The position numbers and the translations under genes are program-made. A stretch of 64,000 nt of DNA from positions 4,967,501-5,031,500 of the forward strand of contig NZ_CP083954.1 of assembly GCF_006442975.2 (NCBI RefSeq), read 5' to 3'. The notes beneath the pieces were generated by a model. It did not search any database and was not told the origin of the DNA. It saw nothing but the letters and a program-made list of their open reading frames with translations. Shown in pieces: positions 55,012 through 62,569 of this stretch. The stretch is from Mesorhizobium sp. B2-1-1 (GTDB lineage: Bacteria; Pseudomonadota; Alphaproteobacteria; Rhizobiales; Rhizobiaceae). The first letter of the stretch is position 1, and every line of letters starts with the position of its first letter.

Positions 55012-56637
55012 TCAACTTCCTTCATGGACGATGCGCCCATCCAGAATTGTCATCTCACAGCGCGTTTCACGCAGGATTGTCTCCGGTGTGGCCGTCAGGA
55101 GGTCGTTGGAGAACACGGCGATGTCCGCGAGCATTCCAGGCTCCAGCCGGCCCTTCACCATTTCCGCGCCCTGGGAGTAGGCACCATGTTCGGTATAGGC
55201 GCGCAACGCCTGCTCGGGCGTCAGTATCTCGGAAGCGTCCATTACCGTGCCCTTGTGCGTCTTGCGCGTCAGCATGGCGTAGAGGTCCGGGAAGGGATTG
55301 GGCGAACAGACCGGCGAGTCGCTGCCGGTGGACGGCTTCATGCCGAGGCGATCCCAGGTTCCGATCGGATAGGAGCGCAACCCGCGCTCCGGCCCGAGAA
55401 CAGAGACGTAGGCGTCGCCGAAATCATAGATGAAGGCCTGCTGCGGCGCAGGCAGGATGTCTGCCTTCAACATCCGCTGATTGATGGCATCATCGGCATA
55501 GCCGCAATGCTCGATCCGGTGCCGGTGCTTGTGATCCGGCCTGGCGGCGCGCACACGTTCATAAGCGCGCACGAGCTGGTCGATGGCGGCATCGCCAATG
55601 CCATGGCAGACCATGGTGTAGCCCATTGCGGTGTAGCGGTCGACCAGTTCGAACAATTGAGCGTCTGGCAGCATCCGGACACCGAAATTGTCAGGCTGGT
55701 CAATATATGGCTGGCGCATCCAGGCCGTGCGTCCGCCGGCCGAGCCGTCCGTGAATATCTTTACGCCGCCTATGCGGAACATGTCGCTGCCGACCCCGGT
55801 AACGAGACCCGCGGCATGGCAAGGCTCGACGATGGACGAACCGGGGTCGCCCAGAAGTGTTGCCCAGACCCGTACCGGGAGCCGGCCGCTGCGCTCGGCC
55901 TCATGATAAGCCTCGATCTCGGTCATACCGTCGATCTGGCCAGTGGCCGCGTCCATGCAGGACGTCATGCCGAACCGCAGGAGGTCACGGCCCCCCGCTT
56001 CGATAGCATCGAGTATCTCGGCGAAAGAGGGTGTCGGCTGGACGTCGTAGACGAAGTTCTGGGCGTTCTCAGCCAGCATTCCGGTCAGTTGCCCGGCCTC
56101 GCGCCCAATGACGCCACCATCCGGATCGGGCGTGTCGATATCGATTCCCGCCAGCGCCAGCGCCAGCGAATTCACGACAGTGACATGGCCGCAGGCGCGC
56201 GTGACCGAAACGGGATGATCGGGCAGGGCGGCGTCCAGTTCCTTCACGGTCGGCATCAGTGCGTCGGGATATCGGGTCTGGTCAAAACCCCGCGCGGTCA
56301 CCCATGCGCCCTTGGGCGTTTCGGCGGCCCGCGCCTGCAACGCAGCCATCAGCGCGCCGCGGGTCGGCGCGGCATCGGGCGTCGCATCGACCTTGCCGCG
56401 CAGGAGCCCCGTCGAGATCAGATGCAGGTGCGCATCGTTCAGACCGGGCATTGCGAAGCGCCCGGCCAGATCCACGGCCCTCGTGCCCTTTCCGATCAGG
56501 GCCTTGATTTCGGCGTTGGAGCCACTGGCCACGACCTGGTTGCCCAAGACCGCAATCGCCTCCGCGATCGGATTTCCGTAACCGGTCCAAATCTTGCCGC
56601 CATGCAAAACGAGATCGGCTTGGTTCTGCGAATTCAT
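55012..56637 (-). CDS. YtcJ-like amidohydrolase
   Basis: This 541-residue member of the metal-dependent amidohydrolase superfamily (amidohydro_3) has the HxH metal site in GLNDAHLHL (about 70-78), Lys-containing GGVKIFTDGS for the bridging region, and later HGIGDAAID and HRIEHCGY histidines. An Asp in STGSDSPVC completes the site. It probably splits an amide or N-acyl bond of an imported compound. It is the first gene of the operon that continues with the transporter, and it is divergent from the LysR gene at 56933. Confidence 0.9.
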   Translation of the reverse strand: MNSQNQADLVLHGGKIWTGYGNPIAEAIAVLGNQVVASGSNAEIKALIGKGTRAVDLAGRFAMPGLNDAHLHLISTGLLRGKVDATPDAAPTRGALMAALQARAAETPKGAWVTARGFDQTRYPDALMPTVKELDAALPDHPVSVTRACGHVTVVNSLALALAGIDIDTPDPDGGVIGREAGQLTGMLAENAQNFVYDVQPTPSFAEILDAIEAGGRDLLRFGMTSCMDAATGQIDGMTEIEAYHEAERSGRLPVRVWATLLGDPGSSIVEPCHAAGLVTGVGSDMFRIGGVKIFTDGSAGGRTAWMRQPYIDQPDNFGVRMLPDAQLFELVDRYTAMGYTMVCHGIGDAAIDQLVRAYERVRAARPDHKHRHRIEHCGYADDAINQRMLKADILPAPQQAFIYDFGDAYVSVLGPERGLRSYPIGTWDRLGMKPSTGSDSPVCSPNPFPDLYAMLTRKTHKGTVMDASEILTPEQALRAYTEHGAYSQGAEMVKGRLEPGMLADIAVFSNDLLTATPETILRETRCEMTILDGRIVHEGS

Positions 56638-56842
56638 GCTGCCTTTTCTTCTCCCCGGCGTTCACGGACGTCGCCGACATAGATTTGACTTTGAGTGGCA
56701 TTCCGTTTCGCGCGCGGTCAGATTCTTCTCCCGCGCTCGACGTCACGTTCCCCCTGCCACCGGCTCCAGTTGCCAGCTTTTTCGTTTTGCAGACGTTGGG
56801 GCGTCGGCGATCACAAGGCCAATTCGGTTTTCGCAATCAAGC

Positions 56843-56867
56843 ATGCAAAATTTGCATAACATAGCAA
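56843..56867. promoter_or_regulatory. LysR-type operator candidate
   Basis: ATGCAAA-A-TTTGCAT at 56843-56857 is a perfect inverted repeat of seven-base arms and contains a T-N11-A LysR motif. A second, weaker TTGC-N8-GCAA repeat spans 56852-56867. A TATAAT box follows at 56869-56874. The site lies in the 295-base gap between the divergent amidohydrolase and LysR genes. Confidence 0.5.
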
Positions 56868-56932
56868 TTATAATGAAATATGTTCCCCATTGCGGTTCGA
56901 TCAATGCTCGAACGCAGTGGAGGAGAGGCCGC

Positions 56933-57913
56933 GTGGAAATCAAATGGCTCGAAGATTTCGTGACACTTGCAGAAACATCGAGCTTTTCGCGGGCAGCCGA
57001 AATCCGCAATGTCACCCAGTCGGCCTTCAGTCGGCGCATCAAGCAGCTTGAGACGTGGCTCGGAGCACCGCTCATCAGTCGTGCCACCATGCCGGCCGAA
57101 CTGACATCGGCCGGACGCAATTTTCTTCCGATGGCGCAAGACGCCATCAGGATGTTCTATTCGGTGCGCGAGTCTCTGCGCCCGCCTGCGGAACAGGGGC
57201 TTGTACGCTTTGCGGCCCTTCACACATTGACCATCACGTTCTTTCCGGTTTGGCTGCGGGAGGTGCAGCGGAACACTCGCACCTTCGGCACATCCTTCAT
57301 GGCTGACAGGGGTGGCATCGAGGCGAACCTGGCTGCACTGACCGATGGCGAAACCGACTTCTTCCTGACCTATGCGCACCGTGAAGTGCCGTTTCACCTG
57401 GATCGCGACAAGTTTTCTCATCTGGCTATCGGATCGGATCGGCTCATCCCGGTCGCGGCGCCGGAACTGCGCTTCGACAAGTCGACCGTGCCCGCGGCGG
57501 GCATTCTGGACAGTCCGGAAACGGCAAAGCGAGCTTTGCCCTATCTGGGCTATGGTTACAGCTCTTTCTTTGGTGTCGCCCTCGGAAAACTGTTCTCGAA
57601 GCACTCGCCGTTCCGGCGTCAGACAGTGCATGAAAGCACAATAAGCGCCGGACTCAAGGAACTTGCGCTGACCGGCGCGGGCATCTGCTGGCTGCCAGAA
57701 AGCCTCGTCGAGAACGACATCTCCAATGGAGCCCTTGTCATCTGTTCGAATGACAGCACATGGACGCTCGATCTCGAGATACGATTGTATCGCAGCTCGG
57801 AGAAGACGCGAAGCACCATGGTAGAGGCTCTTTGGCAATCATCCAAGGCGCTGGCGCAAACGTTGAAGCCCGCCGCGCCAGCCGCGGGCACGGCGACCTT
57901 CAGCTCTTCATGA
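56933..57913 (+). CDS. LysR family transcriptional regulator
   Basis: This 326-residue regulator has a winged helix (WLEDFVTLAETSSFSRAAEI, then QSAFSRRIKQLETWLG) and an effector domain. GTG 56933 is set by GGAGGAGAGG; a longer frame upstream crosses the operator. It is divergent from the peptide uptake operon (56637 to 48083) and overlaps the end of the M55 peptidase gene by 14 bases tail to tail. It probably controls both the transporter operon and the peptidase operon. Confidence 0.9.
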   Translation: MEIKWLEDFVTLAETSSFSRAAEIRNVTQSAFSRRIKQLETWLGAPLISRATMPAELTSAGRNFLPMAQDAIRMFYSVRESLRPPAEQGLVRFAALHTLTITFFPVWLREVQRNTRTFGTSFMADRGGIEANLAALTDGETDFFLTYAHREVPFHLDRDKFSHLAIGSDRLIPVAAPELRFDKSTVPAAGILDSPETAKRALPYLGYGYSSFFGVALGKLFSKHSPFRRQTVHESTISAGLKELALTGAGICWLPESLVENDISNGALVICSNDSTWTLDLEIRLYRSSEKTRSTMVEALWQSSKALAQTLKPAAPAAGTATFSSS

Positions 57914-58706
57914 AGCGGAAGGCGCGCAGCACCTCGAAATAGTCGTTCGATGCAAAGGCGACGGCACGTGGCCCGTGCCGGCGCACTCCGGGATACCAGG
58001 AGGCGCGATAGGCATCGACGGGGTTGCTGAATTCGATGATGATCTCGACCCTTTCCGGCATTGACGGCAAAGCTTGCCGCGCCCTGTCGCGCAACGCCCT
58101 TTCAACGCCCTCGCATATTGCGCCGCGCGCCGCCGCAGGCGCCAGGGAGATGGTGGCCGCGCCGATGCCTTTGAGGGTTTCGACAGTGGCTATCCCCGGG
58201 ACGAGGGCTCTGGCGTCGGCGCAAATGCCTTCGTCGCCGGAAAGAAATACCGAGCGCACGCCATAGCGCGCGGCGCACAACGCATTCAATGTGAATTCGG
58301 ACGCTGTTTCGCCATTCAGGATCAGCCGCGATATTCGCAATGTCGATGTGTGTGCAAGCGGGTTGTCCTCGACGCCGGCCTTGGAATGGTAGCCGGTATA
58401 AAGCGCGGCATCGAAGCTTTCATCGATCCCGAACATCATTGCGTCCGGATGTCCCGACCAGCCCCTCACGATGCGCGCGAAAGGCGGCATGCGTTCGAGA
58501 ATAAGGTTGCGCCCGCTGTCATGCGCATCCTTGATCATGATTTCGGTGGCGCCAGCGGCTCGCGCTCCTTCGCAGGCGGCCAGGACCTCCCCGGTCATCA
58601 GTTCGCGGAATTCCCTGTGGTCGGCATGCGTTCTTTCCGCCTCGTCCCAGGATTGAATGCCCGCGGTGCCTTCGATATCGGCCGAAATGAAAATCTTCAT
58701 GCTCAA
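57900..58706 (-). CDS. M55 family D-aminopeptidase (DppA type)
   Basis: This 268-residue protein matches the zinc D-aminopeptidase DppA of Bacillus. It has ISADIEGTAG (Asp10 and Glu12 as zinc ligands), MIKDAHDSGRN and YTGYHSKAG (His ligands), and EFTLNA. Such enzymes remove N-terminal D-residues from short peptides such as D-Ala-D-Ala in the cytoplasm. The ATG overlaps the stop of the P1 peptidase gene (58703-58706). Confidence 0.9.
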   Translation of the reverse strand: MSMKIFISADIEGTAGIQSWDEAERTHADHREFRELMTGEVLAACEGARAAGATEIMIKDAHDSGRNLILERMPPFARIVRGWSGHPDAMMFGIDESFDAALYTGYHSKAGVEDNPLAHTSTLRISRLILNGETASEFTLNALCAARYGVRSVFLSGDEGICADARALVPGIATVETLKGIGAATISLAPAAARGAICEGVERALRDRARQALPSMPERVEIIIEFSNPVDAYRASWYPGVRRHGPRAVAFASNDYFEVLRAFRFMKS

Positions 58707-59776
58707 AGGGGCTCCTTCAGCCAGTCGGTCAACGCCGGAATCCTGCGTCTATTTCGTCCAACCACGCCTTGCGCGGCGCACAGGGCGTTCAGAACGGCCT
58801 CGACCGTGGTTTCCACAACCGCTTCGAAAATGAGGTCGATGTATCTGTCATCGACACGCGAAATCGAAATGAACGGTGAGGGCGAGACGTGCGGCAGAGG
58901 ATCGGCGGTCGTGAAGGCGATGGCGATATCGCCACTGCCGTGTCCCCAATACGAACCGAGGCGGGCAATGCCGGCGCCGGCCCGGCTGGCGGCACGGTTC
59001 AATTGCCGGTCGTCAAGAGGAATATCCGTGCCGAGAATGATGATGATCGACCCGCTTTCAGGCTCGCCGAGCCCTTTGGGATCGGCTCTGCGGCCATCCG
59101 GGAGGACAAGATCCCCTGCCCTGCCGAAGTTGGACAACACCAGAGCGCCAAGCGTGAAGGCGCGAGACCCGATCTCGACAGACCTGGACGCGCTGCCGAT
59201 ACCCGCCTTGAAGCCAAACGACGTCATTCCGGTGCCGGCGCCGATGCTGCCCTGTTCGACCGGACCGGCGCTCGCGGCATCCAGCGCCGCTTCGGCGTCA
59301 TGCCGGGTGACCGCCATTGCCTGAATATCATTGATGCCGCCGTCGTTGCATTCGCAAACGACGGGATTGACCGTGCTGGTCTTGCGCCCGATCTCCGGGT
59401 TGGCGGCAATGGCACGCTTGATCAGCGCCTCCGCACATGGTGCGACCGAGAACGTGTTGGTCAGAAGGATCGGCGTTTCGATCGTGCACAGTTCGGACAA
59501 TTGCATGAGCCCGACGGACTTGCCGAAACCGTTGATGATATCGACCGCCGCCCTGACCTTGGATCTGAACAGGTCGCCGCCATGGGGCAAGACGGCGGTG
59601 ACGCCTGTCGCAAGTCCGTCGGCGATGATCGTCTTATGGCCGACCAGGACACCCGGCACGTCCGTGATCGCATTGTTCGGGCCGGGCGGCAGCCGCCCCA
59701 TGCAAAGGCCTAAACGCCGTGCCGCGCCCATTTTCACATCCCACTCATCAAGCAAGGGCCGCTCTTCCGGCCGCAT
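58703..59776 (-). CDS. P1 family peptidase (DmpA/BapA type)
   Basis: This 357-residue protein resembles the L-aminopeptidase/D-esterase DmpA and beta-aminopeptidases. LCMGRLPPGPNNAITDVPGVLVGH is the family opening. The self-cleavage site is expected before Ser in GSIIIILGTDIPLDDRQL, where Ser becomes the N-terminal nucleophile. The start at 59776 lies within the end of the aminotransferase gene; ATG at about 59731 (MGAARRLG) is possible. Confidence 0.9.
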   Translation of the reverse strand: MRPEERPLLDEWDVKMGAARRLGLCMGRLPPGPNNAITDVPGVLVGHKTIIADGLATGVTAVLPHGGDLFRSKVRAAVDIINGFGKSVGLMQLSELCTIETPILLTNTFSVAPCAEALIKRAIAANPEIGRKTSTVNPVVCECNDGGINDIQAMAVTRHDAEAALDAASAGPVEQGSIGAGTGMTSFGFKAGIGSASRSVEIGSRAFTLGALVLSNFGRAGDLVLPDGRRADPKGLGEPESGSIIIILGTDIPLDDRQLNRAASRAGAGIARLGSYWGHGSGDIAIAFTTADPLPHVSPSPFISISRVDDRYIDLIFEAVVETTVEAVLNALCAAQGVVGRNRRRIPALTDWLKEPL

Positions 59777-60638
59777 GCCCGTTCATCTCTGCAAAAGCTG
59801 TCTGGACGTAAATTTCCTGCAGGCGGCGTGTCAATGGACCAGGTTGGCCGTTTCCGATCCTGTGGCCGGCAATACGGACGACGGGGGTGACCAGGCTCGA
59901 GGCGGAGGTCAGGAACGCTTCCGCCGCCGAAAACGCCTCCTCTGGCGAGAACGCACGCTCTTCAAACAAAATGCCCTGGTCTTCACATAGACGCGCCACT
60001 GCTCGCCGCGTACAGCCGGGCAGGATGGCTTGAGAATTGGCGCGAGTAATGACACGGCCGTCGTGCGTAACGATGAAAGCCGTCGCCGATGCGCCCTCGG
60101 TCACCTGTCCACCCTCGACAAACCAGACATCATCGAAGCCTTTCTCGCTTGCAGCATGCTTTGCCAGAACCTGCCCCAGCAGCATGACAGTCTTTATGTC
60201 GCGCCGCGCCCAGCGCGGATCAGGCGCCAAGTCGACGGCGACGCCTTCGGCCTGAGCCTTGGTTCCTACGAGTTTGCGGGCGCTTGTGAAGGCGACCATG
60301 GTCGGCTCAAGATCATCGGGAAACAGGAAATTGCGCTTGGCTTCGCCGCGCGAAATCTGGAGATAGACCGTTCCTTCATCCAATCCGTTGAGCGAGATCA
60401 GTTCCAATTGAATGGCTTCTATCTCAGGCAGCGTCACGGGCATGGGAATACATATCTCGGCAAGCGACCGCTGGAGACGATTGAGATGGAAATCATTGTC
60501 TATCAGCCTGCCGCCGATCACGGCGGTCACCTCGTAGACCGCGTCTGCAAAGAGGAACCCCCGATCGAAGAGACCGATGCGCGCCTCGTCTTCGGGCATG
60601 TAACGCCGATTGCAATAGACTTGCGCCACTTTGGCCAT
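59748..60638 (-). CDS. class IV aminotransferase (D-amino-acid transaminase-like)
   Basis: This 296-residue PLP enzyme has ARIGLFDRGFLFADAVYEV near the start and RRDIKTVMLLGQVLAK, in which Lys is the expected Schiff-base residue. GGQVTEGASATAF follows. DIK-x2-x-LL-xNV-xAK wording is the mark of D-amino-acid aminotransferases, not of BCAA forms. ATG 60638 with GGGA upstream is the best start; the longer frame reaches the regulatory region. It overlaps the P1 peptidase start by 29 bases and would process D-amino acids freed by the peptidases. Confidence 0.88.
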   Translation of the reverse strand: MAKVAQVYCNRRYMPEDEARIGLFDRGFLFADAVYEVTAVIGGRLIDNDFHLNRLQRSLAEICIPMPVTLPEIEAIQLELISLNGLDEGTVYLQISRGEAKRNFLFPDDLEPTMVAFTSARKLVGTKAQAEGVAVDLAPDPRWARRDIKTVMLLGQVLAKHAASEKGFDDVWFVEGGQVTEGASATAFIVTHDGRVITRANSQAILPGCTRRAVARLCEDQGILFEERAFSPEEAFSAAEAFLTSASSLVTPVVRIAGHRIGNGQPGPLTRRLQEIYVQTAFAEMNGHAAGRAALA

Positions 60639-60863
60639 CCTCGATCCCAGCATCAACTGACTGCTCGATAAATGCCAAGGCAGGTCGGCAAAGACCAATT
60701 CAAAAAATGCAATTCGGTATGCCGATACCGTCAAAGCGCAACTGGCACTCCCTGCGACGGCCGCATGATTCACGCCACGAGACGGCGCAGGTCGCTGAAT
60801 GGTTTCCTTTAATCCCGCGGAGCCGGACGGGGGCTTGGACGACGCATCGTTGACCTCCCGATA

Positions 60864-60892
60864 TTGACAGGTCGCGGCCATCGATTTAAGTT
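60864..60892 (+). promoter_or_regulatory. sigma-70-like promoter candidate
   Basis: TTGACA (60864-60869) is followed after 17 bases by TAAGTT (60887-60892). The predicted start falls near 60899, at or just before the GTG at 60900, which would make the message nearly leaderless. The -10 match is partial. Confidence 0.35.
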
Positions 60893-60918
60893 CGCGTTAG
60901 TGGCTACTAACGCGAACT
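60889..60918. promoter_or_regulatory. ArsR operator palindrome over the start codon
   Basis: AGTTCGCGTTAGT (60889-60901) and ACTAACGCGAACT (60906-60918) form a perfect 13-base inverted repeat with a 4-base spacer. The site covers the -10 region and the GTG start of the ArsR gene. Binding of an ArsR dimer here would block its own transcription. Confidence 0.7.
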
Positions 60919-61217
60919 ACTGGACAGCGCTCGGAGATCCGACAAGGCGCACGATCTTCGAACTGCTGGTCGAACAGCCCTGTTCGGTCAGCGGACTTGC
61001 TCGTGCCCTGCCTGTAACCCGGCCGGCCGTCTCTCAGCACTTGAAGATACTCAAGGCTGCCGGGCTTGTGGCCGACACGCGCTCGGGCAAAGAACGCATA
61101 TACCGTATCGATCAGGATGGGCTGGCAGGCCTGCGCGCGGAAATCGACCAGTTCTGGAGCAAGACCCTGGCGGGCTACAAATTAGCCGTCGAGTATCCAA
61201 AAAAGGACCAAGTATGA
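60900..61217 (+). CDS. ArsR family transcriptional regulator
   Basis: This 105-residue winged-helix repressor has YWTALGDPTRRTIFELL, then SVSGLARALPVTRPAVSQHLKILKAAGLV (recognition helix) and GKERIYRI (wing). No metal-binding cysteine pair is seen in the first recognition helix. It belongs to the SRPBCC-linked ArsR type. GTG 60900 lies within the palindrome; no ribosome site stands before it, and no ATG is available. Its stop overlaps the SRPBCC gene start (ATGA). Confidence 0.87.
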   Translation: MATNANYWTALGDPTRRTIFELLVEQPCSVSGLARALPVTRPAVSQHLKILKAAGLVADTRSGKERIYRIDQDGLAGLRAEIDQFWSKTLAGYKLAVEYPKKDQV

Positions 61218-61702
61218 GTAAGGACCCTGCACTCGCGCCCGTAAGGCATTTCGTCGTTGTCGAGGCATCCATTGCGCGTGCCTTCAAGGTTTTCACCGAG
61301 GATTTCGGGAGATTCAAACCTCGAGAGCACAATCTTCTTGCCGTTCCGATCGCAGAAACGATCTTCGAACCCCGGGTCGGAGGGCACGTTTACGACCGAG
61401 GTGTGGATGGCAGCGAGTGCCGCTGGGCTCGTGTGTTGGCCTACGATCCGCCCAGCCGGCTGGTTCTGAGCTGGGACATCAGCCCTCGGTGGCAGATCGA
61501 GACCGACCCGAACAAGACGAGCGAATGGGAGGTCCGGTTCACGGCCGAGACCGAGAACAGAACCCGAGTTGAGATCGAGCACCGGCATTTCGAGCGCCAT
61601 GGGGAAGGCTGGGTAGGCGTGAGGGGTGCAGTTGATAGCGATCAGGGCTGGCCGCTCTACCTGCAACGGTTCCACGACTTGTTCAACCATCGGACAGCCT
61701 GA
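61214..61702 (+). CDS. SRPBCC (AHSA1-like) domain protein
   Basis: This 162-residue helix-grip protein of the AHSA1 group has VEASIARAFKVFTEDFGRFKP at the N-terminus and PPSRLVLSWDI, EWEVRFTAE and TRVEIEHRHFERHG in the sheet. The family binds hydrophobic ligands in a cavity and is often paired with an ArsR repressor, as here. The ligand is unknown. Confidence 0.87.
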   Translation: MSKDPALAPVRHFVVVEASIARAFKVFTEDFGRFKPREHNLLAVPIAETIFEPRVGGHVYDRGVDGSECRWARVLAYDPPSRLVLSWDISPRWQIETDPNKTSEWEVRFTAETENRTRVEIEHRHFERHGEGWVGVRGAVDSDQGWPLYLQRFHDLFNHRTA

Positions 61703-61777
61703 CAACCGCGTTGCAGTTCATGGGGTATGACTCGCAAGCACCGTATCGCCCACTGGGATTCCAGGAGCAGAGACAAT

Positions 61778-62191
61778 ATGGAAGTCTATTGGTTAAGCAT
61801 CCTCGGCGTGCTTATGCTTTGTTTGCTGTCGGTGGTGTTGGCAGTCTATTCCGGTTCGTCCAAGGGATTTGCAGGGGTGCTTTCAGGACCGGTAGTCCCG
61901 GCGGACGACCACAACCCGCTCTACAGGATCGACCGCGTCCACATGAACTCGGTTGAGGCGCTGGCGCCCTTTGTCGTGCCCGCGGTGCTGGCGATGATGG
62001 TTGGTGTTGGACCGACCACTTTGGCGACGCTTGTGGGGCTGCACCTGGCGATACGCCTGATTCATCTGGGAATCTACCTACGTGGCGGAAACGCCGCAAA
62101 GGGAGGCAGTGTCAGGACGGTTCTGTACGTTTCGGGAGCGCTGGTTACGCTTGCCCTTATTCTTGTGACTGGATGGGCAGCACTCCATTGA
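61778..62191 (+). CDS. MAPEG family membrane protein
   Basis: This 137-residue protein has four hydrophobic segments and the family pattern with Asn and Glu in HMNSVEALAPF, followed by LHLAIRLIHLGIYL. The eukaryotic relatives are glutathione S-transferases and related enzymes of membranes. AGGAG stands about 11 bases before the ATG. It lies 75 bases after the SRPBCC gene and is probably in the same transcript. Confidence 0.85.
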   Translation: MEVYWLSILGVLMLCLLSVVLAVYSGSSKGFAGVLSGPVVPADDHNPLYRIDRVHMNSVEALAPFVVPAVLAMMVGVGPTTLATLVGLHLAIRLIHLGIYLRGGNAAKGGSVRTVLYVSGALVTLALILVTGWAALH

Positions 62192-62569
62192 CGCGTTATC
62201 GGCAGTTATCGGAGGCTACATCCGTTATAGTCCGCGTCCGGCATCCCCGTTCGGCAACAGCGCCACCGTCTCGGCCCAGGCAACTTTCGGGACCATTGTG
62301 CGGTTTTTTCAAAAAAGTGCCCTAGCCGCTCCAACCAAGGCATTTTTTCGTTGCAGCCGATCGGCATTCTCCCACCCCCATCGGTCCCGCTGTTATGTGT
62401 TATTTTTGCTACATGTCGCTGCTCATGACTGGGAAAACCCATTTAGAGTCGCCTAAATTAATATTCGCTCACGTATTTTCTGAATATATCGGGTAATTCG
62501 GCAATGGTGGGCCTGGGGTTGGCCCGCTTAAGCGCCTTGAGGAAGGCGTTGGGGAAACGGGTGGGCTAA
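62192..62569. other. intergenic stretch before the TolC gene
   Basis: These 378 bases hold no supported gene. A minus-strand frame at 62206-62442 shows no family features. The right half is richer in A and T and includes TTTTTT-C-AAAAAA near 62307-62319 and an ATATTC-N15-GAATAT inverted repeat (62461-62487). These are plausible sites for a regulator of the outer membrane gene, but no consensus promoter is clear. Confidence 0.4.

Noticed and set aside
62206..62442. Minus-strand 78-codon frame before the TolC gene
   Set aside because: It has no ribosome site and no family-like text, and it lies in a likely regulatory gap.
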